A DNA stretch of 64,000 bases from Calycina herbarum (lineage: Eukaryota; Ascomycota; Leotiomycetes; Helotiales; Pezizellaceae), in contig LLEY01000050.1 in NCBI GenBank assembly GCA_001414485.1, forward strand, positions 124,001 through 188,000, in the 5' to 3' direction. Position 1 is the stretch's first letter, and each line of letters starts with the position of its first letter. The position numbers and the translations under genes are program-made. Below the pieces are notes generated by a model. It saw nothing but the letters and a program-made list of their open reading frames with translations, ran no database searches and was not told where the DNA came from. Below, in pieces: positions 25,140 to 33,723 of the stretch.

Positions 25140-25517
25140 TGCGAGGCATTGTTAAATCTGTGTTATACATTACCTCTTAACCTATAACTAGGAACCCCAC
25201 AGCTGGAACCTTAATAAATTACACAATACCCTTTCATAAATGTTTAAATGAGCCAAAGAGAACGTGAGAAAAAGTGCTAGAAGCTAATAAAGAATAGAAG
25301 GAAAATATCCCTTCCAAGTCAGGCCTTCGCAGTTAGAATCAGTTAAGTTAGGTAAAAGCAATCCTTTTACAGCCACAAAGAAAAATTAAAATAAAGCCCT
25401 TTATTTATGAAGAATCCAAACAATCCCATTCTCCAAGAACAGTGACAAAGACAAAACTATAATTACAAAGCCATAGCTTCAATATTCCAGTACTAAAATC
25501 TTCTGTGAAACACCAAG
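25140..25517. other. Gap A1-A2
   Basis: AT-rich; presumably A1 terminator and A2 promoter. Nothing else seen. Confidence 0.4.
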
Positions 25518-25817
25518 ATGCCATCCTCATATTACAAAAAGCTTCTAGAACGCCGAAAGGCGGAACCTCCCCAAGTTGCTTGCACCGGACCCTTTAAAGA
25601 CGGCTCAAAGTTTGAGGATATTTTTCAACGAACTAGTACTAAGGGACGTGAAGTTACTACCCCTGTTTCTCCTAACCGTCAGATACCTTGCTCAGCATCA
25701 TCGCCCTTTGAAGACGCCTCTAAGTTTGAAGATCTTTTTCTACGAACGAGTATTGAGAGACGTGATCTTACTTCTCCTGTTTCTCCTAAGAGTCAAATGC
25801 CTCTGAGAGAGAAATAG
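25518..25817 (+). CDS. Array gene A2: two SKFEDLF repeats
   Basis: The 99-residue protein has a short basic start (MPSSYYKKLLERRK) and then two copies, 38 residues apart, of a unit reading PFKDGSKFEDIFQRTS and PFEDASKFEDLFLRTS. Each is followed by R-E/D-V/L-T-[ST]-PVSP. The repeat is also visible in the DNA with a 114-bp period (25593 and 25707). The shared consensus with A1 is P-F-x-D-x-S-K-F-[DE]-D-[LI]-F-x-R-[ST]-S. The Ser/Thr-Pro ends look like proline-directed phosphorylation sites (inference). The ATG sits in a CACCAAGATG context like that of A3 and A4. Confidence 0.7.
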   Translation: MPSSYYKKLLERRKAEPPQVACTGPFKDGSKFEDIFQRTSTKGREVTTPVSPNRQIPCSASSPFEDASKFEDLFLRTSIERRDLTSPVSPKSQMPLREK

Positions 25818-26508
25818 GATGTGGGAATTCTCCGTGTATGTCATTGACAGGACGACATAGTCGAGAACGAAGAGAGGGTAAGGTGCTGTGAAGATGAGAC
25901 TTGAGCCCTGATCAGTGGTTTGATTGCCAGATCACGAACAATCGGATCTGTGTGAGACACACGATTTCAATATAAAATAAGAGTATACTTGATATCTAAT
26001 ACCTATGTGAGAATATTTGAAATTACCTAATGGAAGTGATGTGAAGAAATAAGGGATATAAGAACACGCGAGGCTACCCCTTCCAGGGGTCACGGCTGAA
26101 ATGTCTAGTAAGGACCATGCACAACGATAGTTGCAAATTGGGTGCTTTCGGAGACTGAATTGATCGCGTCAACCTCAAAGGAGTATTTTATGTTCTCGCG
26201 AGCGTTTTTTCTGGCTTCAAAGCATCCACTTTGGAAGCTGTTATTTTAAGCGAGCATCTCACACCTGGATGCGATAATTTCTACCTCAACACTTCTCTAC
26301 ATTTACTATTCCACTGCAATCTGTACTTCCTGCCCTAACGAAAACAAGTATCAAAACAAATTGATCTACTCACGCTAAAACCAGAACATCTGAAACAAAT
26401 ACTTTGTGGTCCCAGAAACAACCCAAAACAGTCATAAAAAAAGAAACACAATTACCCTTCAAACTCCCCTCTCCTTCCACCATCAATCTTGCTACATCAG
26501 TAACCAAG
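25818..26508. other. Gap A2-A3
   Basis: I see no gene. The right part should hold the A3 promoter, and an open extension upstream of the A3 ATG lacks a start codon. Confidence 0.4.
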
Positions 26509-27078
26509 ATGCCTTCATTCAGATCTTTCGTTAGTAATATTCTAGGCTCACGTCGAGGTGCTCCTACCCAGAGTCCATCCTGTCCCGATTGTGGGGAGCC
26601 TAGAGGGGGGTCTGATACATGTAGTCGCTGTGGTGCACACTATATTATTGTTAGTAACCCTGTTCCTGTATCGATTCCGAACCTGGGGTTACGCCTAGCT
26701 CCAGTTTCAGAACTAAATGGAGTTGCGCCACGTCGAGCTCCTCCAGCACGACGTCCAACTCCAACACCCGAGAATCCCTCCAATCCCAGACCTCCACCAC
26801 CTGCAGTTTCCCCCGCAATATCAGCCCCAGATGCCCATCTGGTTCGACTAGCCATCAAAAGATGGGATAATGAAGCTGCTGAGGAGGCGGAGGGGAAGGA
26901 AGATCCTCATGAGGGCGCATTTGAGAAGATGCAGAAGGCGAAAGAGGGTGAAGTGGAACGAGCATCGGAGGAGCACAAGCGTTTAGGGTTAATAGTGCCT
27001 TTGGAGTTTGTGGAGGAAGAGTACAATTCAGGTAAGTTCTGTTATCCACCCATCCGTACACCCGTCACTGAGAGGTGA
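26509..27078 (+). CDS. Array gene A3: basic helix plus zinc ribbon plus Pro-rich and charged tail
   Basis: The 189-residue protein starts MPSFRSFVSNILGSRRG. A four-cysteine ribbon follows (C25, C28, C38, C41: CPDCGEPRGGSDTCSRCG). Next come a hydrophobic PVSELNGVAP patch also seen in A4, a Pro-rich linker (about 75-115) and a charged helical tail (AIKRWDNEAAEEAEGKEDPH, then EEHKRLG). A GTAAGT donor-like site near 27031 lies inside the last codons, so the very end could be spliced differently. The closest relative is A4. The ribbon predicts binding of one zinc ion; the target is unknown. Confidence 0.75.
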   Translation: MPSFRSFVSNILGSRRGAPTQSPSCPDCGEPRGGSDTCSRCGAHYIIVSNPVPVSIPNLGLRLAPVSELNGVAPRRAPPARRPTPTPENPSNPRPPPPAVSPAISAPDAHLVRLAIKRWDNEAAEEAEGKEDPHEGAFEKMQKAKEGEVERASEEHKRLGLIVPLEFVEEEYNSGKFCYPPIRTPVTER

Positions 27079-27602
27079 AATCTACAGCCCCCTAACCCCT
27101 AATTTAAAACAAAAACCATTACATGGAATAGATATTGATTAAGCTTAAAGAGAAAGTGATTAAATTGACAAGGACTACAAGTAGCTGAGAGAGGTTGTGT
27201 TGGTAATGAAAAAGTAGAAATGAAAGATCGCTTCTGCATAACAAGTACATACATATATGCCCCCAAAATAGTGTATATTCAATGAGCAGCTCAATCCGTT
27301 GGAAATTTTTGGAAAGTAGGCCGCATCGGAAAGTACTGAAGATATTTGTCCCCATTTTCTGGGATTTTTCTCAAACTCGTCACATTAGCATAAGCAAGTA
27401 ATCAAATACGGAATGAACATAAGTAAAAAGAGTTACTGTCAAATAGTTTGTGATCCTCAATCATTGGTGCCACGAACTAAACACCAAAAACAACGCCAAA
27501 TCCTCTTTATCAAAGAAAAAAAACAAGCTCAACAATCTCAAAGAAGTAAACATAACTAAGCATAATCTCACCCCAACACACCACACCCCACCATCATTCA
27601 AG
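27079..27602. other. Gap A3-A4
   Basis: The 3' flank begins CCCCCTAACCCCTAATTTAAAA, cut from the same mould as the flanks of A4 and A5. No gene seen. Confidence 0.4.
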
Positions 27603-28004
27603 ATGTCGTCCTTCAAGAAATTCGTTAGAAAACTCCTGCCCGTACGGCGAGGTACTGCTACCCAGCAGACCCGACCATTCTGTCCCAATTGCTTACAACC
27701 CAGAGGGAATACTGATGCATGTAGCAAATGTGGCGCCCGCTTTATGTTGCTATATAATCAGACTGGTAACCCCACTCCTCCATCCTCATGGCTGGGGAAA
27801 ATCTTGATTCTGCTTTCAGAATTGAATCGTGTTGCACCACAGCCACAGCCACAGTCACAGCCACCGGCTCCTCCAACTCAAACTGATTTTCAAATCCCTC
27901 GAAGCCCAGTAATAACACTCACCACTCTAGCAGAGGAGGAAGAGAGACGAAAGAAGAGTGGAGATGTCGCTAGAAAGGAAGCATGGTGGAAGGAGGATAC
28001 CTAA
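27603..28004 (+). CDS. Array gene A4: basic helix plus zinc ribbon
   Basis: This 133-residue protein starts MSSFKKFVRKLLPVRRGTAT and carries a ribbon with C27, C30, C40 and C43 (CPNCLQPRGNTDACSKCG), followed by ARFMLLYN. It then has the ILLSELNRVAP patch shared with A3, a PQ-repeat linker (QPQPQSQPPAPP) and an acidic/basic tail. I chose the ATG at 27603 because the family start falls there; the frame is open for about 50 codons upstream but that part has no family features. The 3' flank has an AATAAAA signal near 28067 and a 93-bp tandem repeat further on. Confidence 0.75.
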   Translation: MSSFKKFVRKLLPVRRGTATQQTRPFCPNCLQPRGNTDACSKCGARFMLLYNQTGNPTPPSSWLGKILILLSELNRVAPQPQPQSQPPAPPTQTDFQIPRSPVITLTTLAEEEERRKKSGDVARKEAWWKEDT

Positions 28005-28879
28005 GTAAGGTATGAGTACCCCCCCGTCATAGATCTGGAAAGATCAAGATGACATCCCCAAAACCCCTAATAAAATACCAATCAAACAATAATAAATATT
28101 TAAACGACTGTGAGATGTAACTACAATTACGCTGAAGTGATAAGTGATGAATTGAAGAAGGCGAGAACTCGAAATTTGAAGGCTTCGATTGTAAAAAGGA
28201 CGAACAATGCGGTTGTGAAGAGATAACAAAGAGTCCAAACTGGCCACAGCAAATAAATCCTTGAAAATAAGGAGGCTTCGATTGGAAAAATAACAGATGG
28301 ACAATGCGGTGTGAAGCGATAACAAAGAATTCAAACAAGCCGCAGCGAATAATGCTTGAAAATAAGACTTTTCTTGAGAGGAAAAAGTTTCTACAAACTC
28401 GTATCAGAGAGAGGAAGCTCATAGCTGAATCCAATTTGGATCTCAAATCCAGACCCAAGAATTAAGACCGCACTTATGATAGACATAATTTTGAGTCATT
28501 TCTCTTGCAGCCACAGATTTCGCGAAATCGAATAACCCAGTTTCGCCACAAGGGCGTGAGGTAAAAGAGTTGGACAGAAGAAAGAAAAGATCTCCCTTTT
28601 TCTCACCTTTCAGCTCCGATATTTCTCGAAGGTTGAACGCGATAAAGGATCTCGAAACAGCTACAGAATTAAGATAAGATATCAACGCTAAAATCACAAC
28701 AGGGAAGAACAAACCCCCTACCCTAGTCTTGGGGACTGTAAACAAATCTTGGACAAATGTAAACACAAAGTGATAAGGGCATCCGAAAATCCCGCTCCTT
28801 CCAAAATCATCAACCGTGATACCAGACACCAATACACTACCTCGATACACCACCGATACACCACCGATACTCCACCACG
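28005..28879. other. Gap A4-A5 with family 3' flank and tandem repeat
   Basis: The A4 3' flank (CCCTAATAAAATACCAATC at about 28062) matches that of A5. A 93-bp tandem duplication lies at 28181-28368. Just before A5 an ATACACCACCG unit is repeated (about 28845-28876). No gene seen. Confidence 0.5.
28181..28368. repeat. 93-bp tandem duplication, two diverged units
   Basis: Unit 1 (28181-28273) and unit 2 (28274-28368) both read GGCTTCGATTG, ACAATGCGG, TGTGAAG, GATAACAAAGA, and end in TTGAAAATAAG. The copies differ by scattered substitutions and small indels. It is non-coding and lies downstream of A4. Confidence 0.75.
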
Positions 28880-29542
28880 ATGTATGACAAAAACAACCCC
28901 CCCTTTTGCCTCGCCAAAACCCCTCAAAACCCAAGAGGGGAACCAAGAGAAAGAGAGGAGAGCCCCTTCCTCACAAGAGCCAAGAGCACCTATAAACGGG
29001 CAAACGACGCTATCAACAGAAGAGCAGAACCAGGAGACACTAAGCAGCTCCTCGAAGAATTCAAGAGTGCTTATAAACGGGGAAATGATGCTCTCAACAG
29101 AATGCCACCACTCAAGCCAGAACATACGCCCCAGGTCCTCCTCGCAAGAGCCAAGAGCGCCATTGAACGGGGAAGCGAGATTCTCAACAGACGAGCACCA
29201 TTCAAACCAGAGCACGAGCCCCAGGTCCTCCTTGCAAGAGCCAAGAGCGGTTTGAAACGAGCAGCCACCTTCGCTCTCGGCAGAAGAGGAGACAAACCAG
29301 CAAAGAAGAATCCTCTTCCACCGCTTGAAGCTCCGACCCCAGGGCTTGCTCCAGCTTCAAGGTCAGAAGACGAGGGCTCCTCGTCATCTAGACGCAAATC
29401 TGAGGAGACTCTTCCACCGCCTGAAGCTCCGACCCCAGGGCCTGCTTCAGCTTCAAGATCGGAAGACGAGGGCTCCTCGTCACCTACACGCGAATCTGAG
29501 GAGGTTGACGAGGACAGAGGGAGTTCTAACACACAGAACTGA
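28880..29542 (+). CDS. Array gene A5: tandem helix-module protein without ribbon
   Basis: The 220-residue protein has four diverged basic units at about residues 30-140: LTRAKSTYKRANDAINRR, EEFKSAYKRGNDALNRM, LARAKSAIERGSEILNRR and LARAKSGLKRAATFALGRR. The DNA period is 90 bp in the best-kept part (29131 and 29221). The C-terminal half has two 32-residue acidic Pro/Ser repeats (PLPPLEAPTPG..SEDEGSSS; DNA period 96 bp at 29315 and 29411). The helix unit resembles the N-terminal helices of B2 and A6, so I infer that this gene amplified that module and lost the ribbon. Another frame over the same DNA is also open, but only this one gives family-like units and a shared CCACCACGATG start context. 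Confidence 0.7.
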   Translation: MYDKNNPPFCLAKTPQNPRGEPREREESPFLTRAKSTYKRANDAINRRAEPGDTKQLLEEFKSAYKRGNDALNRMPPLKPEHTPQVLLARAKSAIERGSEILNRRAPFKPEHEPQVLLARAKSGLKRAATFALGRRGDKPAKKNPLPPLEAPTPGLAPASRSEDEGSSSSRRKSEETLPPPEAPTPGPASASRSEDEGSSSPTRESEEVDEDRGSSNTQN

Positions 29543-30200
29543 CTATCTAAGGACACCTAGCGGTGAGTAGTTGTGCCATCCACGAACGAGTCTTAATTGA
29601 CCACCCCCAACCCCACCCTAATAAAACACCAATCAAACCGTAATTTGGGCTATATATGTTTAAATGATTCTAAGATATAATGCAATTGTAACAAAAGTGA
29701 CGAAATATAGAAAGCTGAGGGCTTTTAAAAGAGGTTTGGAAAGATAAAGACAAGAGACAAACGACTCGATGAGAAGAAGTGACAAAGAGAAATGCCAATG
29801 ATAACACCACCAACCATTCATAACATATTACGTGGAAAACGTACCTTCGAGAATTCTGGAGATAAACATCTAGCCTACGGTATATGAGCGTTGAAGAATA
29901 AATGGAACATCACCGGAAAGATCTCTCCACAAATTCCAAAATGCTTCCATACATTTTCCGATTCGAAGACTGCTAATAATTGCTGGGACAGGTATAAAAC
30001 AAGGGTAATATACCAACCCAAACTAAGGCCAAAACATCAAAAAACAAAACTTCGACTAGTTAACTTGGTGTTTAGACAACTTAAAACACATCAGAGACAG
30101 GAATAATCAAGTGCTATAACACCCACAAGCGTTCCCAAACTTCCCTCTCCTATCCTTCGTGAAACTAGACACCCACATACTGTTTAGATACACCACCACA
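29543..30200. other. Gap A5-A6
   Basis: The A5 3' flank (ACCCTAATAAAACACCAATC at about 29617) repeats the A4 flank. The rest is AT-rich, and the A6 leader ends with TACACCACCACA before the ATG. No gene seen. Confidence 0.45.
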
Positions 30201-30389
30201 ATGCCTTCCTTCCAATCAATTTCCACCTTCGTCACGAATGCGAAAGCTATAGCGCGGCACGCAAGAAACACCAGTCTCGAAAACTCGGCCAAAACATCTT
30301 CCCCAGGAACCCTATCAACAAGAGCAAAATCCACAGCAATCAAAGCAAACTCGGCTCTTAACAGAAGAGGAGAAGACAAGCCAGCATAA
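30201..30389 (+). CDS. Array gene A6: basic helix protein, 5' half of a probable split gene
   Basis: This 62-residue frame starts MPSFQSISTFVTNAKAIARH and ends with one copy of the A5-type unit (LSTRAKSTAIKANSALNRRG), then stops after EDKPA. The next frame, A7, starts only 14 bp later in the -1 frame and supplies the ribbon that normally follows such a helix (compare B2). I therefore think A6 and A7 descend from one gene that lost its frame, although both could still be translated separately from one transcript. Confidence 0.6.
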   Translation: MPSFQSISTFVTNAKAIARHARNTSLENSAKTSSPGTLSTRAKSTAIKANSALNRRGEDKPA

Positions 30390-30403
30390 AGGGAACCCTA
30401 CAA

Positions 30404-31009
30404 ATGTCCTGTTGCTCAAAGCTACTTCCCATAAAAGGAAATCAGTGTAAAAACTGTGGATATATCGCTCCTCCAGATTTCAATAAGCAACTTCCCCTGA
30501 GTCCCAGGAAACCGCTTCCGACACCTGGGAGTAAATATGCGTCTTCTCCGTCCCGAACTGATATATCTCCACCCCCATCTCCTCCTTTCGAACCTCCAAG
30601 TCCGAAGAGGAGAGCGGAGATGCCGGGAGAAGAAGTTCATGCCGCAAGGGAGTATTCCGGAGGAACAGGCTCAGAAGAGGAAAGAACACGCAGAACTGAC
30701 TCTCATCCGACATCCCCCTCTCCTCCGCCCCTATCACCCCCTCGTGCTCATAACCACGATGCAGACCAGACTACACCAACAGGAATAGACTGGGACGTAG
30801 AAAGGGAGTATATGGAGAGGAAAAATCCAAAAGGAGAAAGGAGACGCAAGACGGATTTCCAGAGGGTTGTAGGTGGGATGTTGGAGGATGCTAGCCCCAA
30901 GAAAGATGAGGATGATGATTTTGATGAGATTGGACCATTTGTCTCTCGCGAGAGTTCGAAGCGAGGTCCTACCCATCAGGTGAGAGCTTGGGTTCATGAG
31001 AGAGGGTGA
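30404..31009 (+). CDS. Array gene A7: degenerate ribbon plus Pro-rich acidic tail
   Basis: The 201-residue frame begins MSCCSKLLPIKGNQCKNCGY, a ribbon whose first knuckle has become C3-C4 rather than C-x2-C, while the second (C15, C18) is intact. IAPPDF follows at the place of YITPPP in B2. The remainder is Pro/Ser-rich (SPPPSPPFEPPSP) and then charged (WDVEREYMERKN, DEDDDFDEIG). It lacks its own basic helix. The frame is open upstream back to 30362, so a single -1 shift between 30362 and 30389 would join it to A6. Its own ATG has a usable ACAAATG context. Confidence 0.6.
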   Translation: MSCCSKLLPIKGNQCKNCGYIAPPDFNKQLPLSPRKPLPTPGSKYASSPSRTDISPPPSPPFEPPSPKRRAEMPGEEVHAAREYSGGTGSEEERTRRTDSHPTSPSPPPLSPPRAHNHDADQTTPTGIDWDVEREYMERKNPKGERRRKTDFQRVVGGMLEDASPKKDEDDDFDEIGPFVSRESSKRGPTHQVRAWVHERG

Positions 31010-31848
31010 AGTACCCGTGAGTAGCTTCGCCCCTTGCAGAGGGAGTTCGGAAATTGGAAACTAAACACCCTACCGTAATGAAAGACAATTTAAAAAACTA
31101 ATTGAATTTACCATGGTGAAATAGTGTAGAAAATGCAACTGTAATTGAAAACGATAAAAGATAGGGTTCCGTGAAGAAGAAGAAAGCAGGTAGGTAGAGT
31201 GAGCATCGATTTCTTCTGTGCTCTTCGCCATGAGATTTTCCTCAAAGACAAAAAAACAAAAACTACTCGAGAGAAATAACAAAGGAAATGATGCTTCTCC
31301 TTGAACCAGCTAAACAATGCCGCTTAAAAGTTTTCTTTCAGCTTCCATAGTTGTCGCCACCATACTGCAGCCACAACATGAGAAAAATACAGTATCCAAA
31401 ATCCAAGGGAAGATACCTCATCGCACTTTACTAAGCCCCGAAGAAGAAATAACTCGACGTACGTCTTTCTAGATAATTATCCGCTGGTGTAACTTCTCAT
31501 TTTGCTGTAGTAATAAGATACCAGCTTGATTCGTCTTCTTTTAACGAGTTTCGAGACGGACGCAGAAACTCCGAGTGTGTGTGTGAGTGAGTGGAAGAGA
31601 GTCAGTCTTGTTTTGCAATCTGCTACCAATATGAACCACCTCATAGAAGCAGGAAGATACAGAGGAGAGGAAGGAAAGAGAATCGAAAAGAACTGGAACG
31701 GAGGAATATAAGAAAGGGCAACCCAGGTCTTTAACCTTCTCGAAGCCAGTTCTTGTCAAAAAGTGATTCGAGTCCACGTTGTTGATACCCAACCCAGCTT
31801 TAAACCAGTCTGATCATATCACCATCCGAATCCCAAACGCCGTCGAAA
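31010..31848. other. Gap A7-A8
   Basis: A7 3' flank (CCCGTGAGTAG, also seen after A5 as GCGGTGAGTAG) and A8 promoter. A GTGTGTGAGTGAGTG run lies near 31576. No gene seen. Confidence 0.4.
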
Positions 31849-32316
31849 ATGCCCCCCAAACCTAGCTACACAGCGGCAGAGAAAAATTCCGACCAAAACC
31901 TTGGGAAAGTCACTCGTCGCACGGTTTGGATAACAGCACACGATCTTCCCGATGACGCACAACTCTATCACAATACCACCCTGAAGCTCATATTTCGAGA
32001 TGGCAGTCGTCCTGGTATCGAGTTTGAGCCACCGGTAATTCAACTTGGGCAGACTGTGGTGTATTTGGAGAAATGCCTGACGTGGGAACAAATCCGGGAT
32101 CATCAAATGAAGAAGAGAGGTGAGGCTCGGAGGGCTGAGGATGCTGAACGAAAGCTATGCGCAGAGGTGAGTAAGATGGTTGAAGCCGGCGTTGAGAAGA
32201 TTCTTGATTTGCGAGAGAAGGAATTGGATATCGAGGAACGAGGGTTGGATGAAGAAAGAAGGGCTCGGCAACTGATCGAGGACGAGGATTCTTCAGAAGC
32301 TAGTTCTGGGGAGTAA
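31849..32316 (+). CDS. Hypothetical protein A8 with C-terminal coiled coil
   Basis: The 155-residue protein begins MPPKPSYTAAEKNSDQNLG. The first 90 residues look globular (RTVWITAHDL, LKLIFRDGSRPGIEF, VVYLEKCLTWEQI). Residues 95-150 are highly charged and heptad-like (EARRAEDAERKLCAEVSKMV, EKELDIEERGLDEERRA), predicting a coiled coil. It has neither the basic start helix nor the ribbon of its neighbours, so I do not place it in that family, although it lies at the same end of the array. I do not recognise it. Confidence 0.65.
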   Translation: MPPKPSYTAAEKNSDQNLGKVTRRTVWITAHDLPDDAQLYHNTTLKLIFRDGSRPGIEFEPPVIQLGQTVVYLEKCLTWEQIRDHQMKKRGEARRAEDAERKLCAEVSKMVEAGVEKILDLREKELDIEERGLDEERRARQLIEDEDSSEASSGE

Positions 32317-33723
32317 GAAGGTTAAAGCAGAAATATTTGAATTTGCCAATTGGCTAATGAAACTGCCCTGGCCCTTGAACACATTTCAAAGAAAAAGAAA
32401 AGCAGATTCCATCTCTCTTGGGGAGTTAAGAGCTGTCACGTGATACAATTAATTCAACATGGCCAATTATCTAAACTGAAAACCACGAGCCAATCTTCTT
32501 CTTTGGTGTGCCGTTGAGTGAAATAAATGAAATTCCTCTGGGTAGCGGTTGGGTCCAGGGAGCACCTCAAGCAACCAAGAAGGAATGACATAAAGTGACA
32601 TAACTAAAACTGATCTTGTGAGCAAGTCTCAGACGGCACGAGTTTGACACGATGATCTTGTTGCGGGGAAAGTTCTCCAGACTCTCCAGATTGAGGAGAA
32701 AGGTGGGAGGAAAAGAAGAGGAAATATTGGGACTCTATTTTCCTCATCCACCATGATTGGTTGAAGCTATCCAAGCTCCCCAACCCCGCATTTCACGATC
32801 CACTCACGGTTGACAGAAGAAACGGAGGAAAACAAATCGCTTTAAACTTCGCCAGATGACAATCAGAAAATGGATCGCTGAAAACATTCAGTTATAGGCG
32901 AGAGTGGTGTTGTTGGAAGTGTTCTGGTGTAATGTTTGTATGTTTGTGTTGTAGAAAAAACAGGTGATGGACCATGGGACGTCATTGCCACCCGCTCGCA
33001 CCAGCATTTCGGAGCGTGAGCGAAAGCAATCCACTACTCCACTTAAAGAGAGCCACCCCTATTATTCCATCCAACCAGAGATCGGAAACTTCACTCCCAG
33101 CCTCCTTCTGGCCCATCAAAGGCCGCTCGCTCTGCAGCTCTGCAGCTCTGCAGCTTGACCACGCTAGTGTATGATCCCTACCCTGCCAACCTGGTTACTC
33201 TACGGCGACGAAGCCGTGTGGAGAGGTGGAGAGCAACAGAGCAGAGTCCAAACTCTTCCCTCATTTGCTTTCTCCTTCATAAACACGAGAAGCATCGCCT
33301 TCTGCAAACCACCAGTCGTTATTCCATTGTGCACCATACATTCTTGTATCCTGTTGCTGCGACTCAATTTCACGTAAGTTCTCCTCTTTTCCAATCTTCA
33401 ATTGCTTCCTTGTAGCAGAAGCGCGCCGATCAACGCCGACTTGACCTGATCATCTGAGGGCGCGGAGGAACCGAAATCACACCTTTCCCCCCCATTACAG
33501 CTTCAACAAAAGACAATTGGAAGCTGACTGAATCTGCGTGCAAAGACTCAGGTCTGAGACCTTAAAAAACTAGACTAGGATCCAACGGTAGTCAGGAATA
33601 AAGGGTTAAGACCCAGACCCAGACCAGCCGAAGTCGCTCAACACCATTTTTACCCTCTTCCCTCTTTTCAACACTTGATCCTCAACATCATCCAAAGTTG
33701 CGATTACATCGCGACCCGAAATC
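32317..33723. other. Upstream region of glycogen synthase
   Basis: It should contain the GSY1 promoter and leader. A GCAGCTCT triplet of units occurs at about 33131-33155. Overlapping frames at 32964-33415 carry no recognisable domain. Confidence 0.45.

Noticed and set aside
28718..29556. Minus-strand frames of 165 and 161 codons over A5
   Set aside because: Open only because the repeat period is a multiple of three; no family features.
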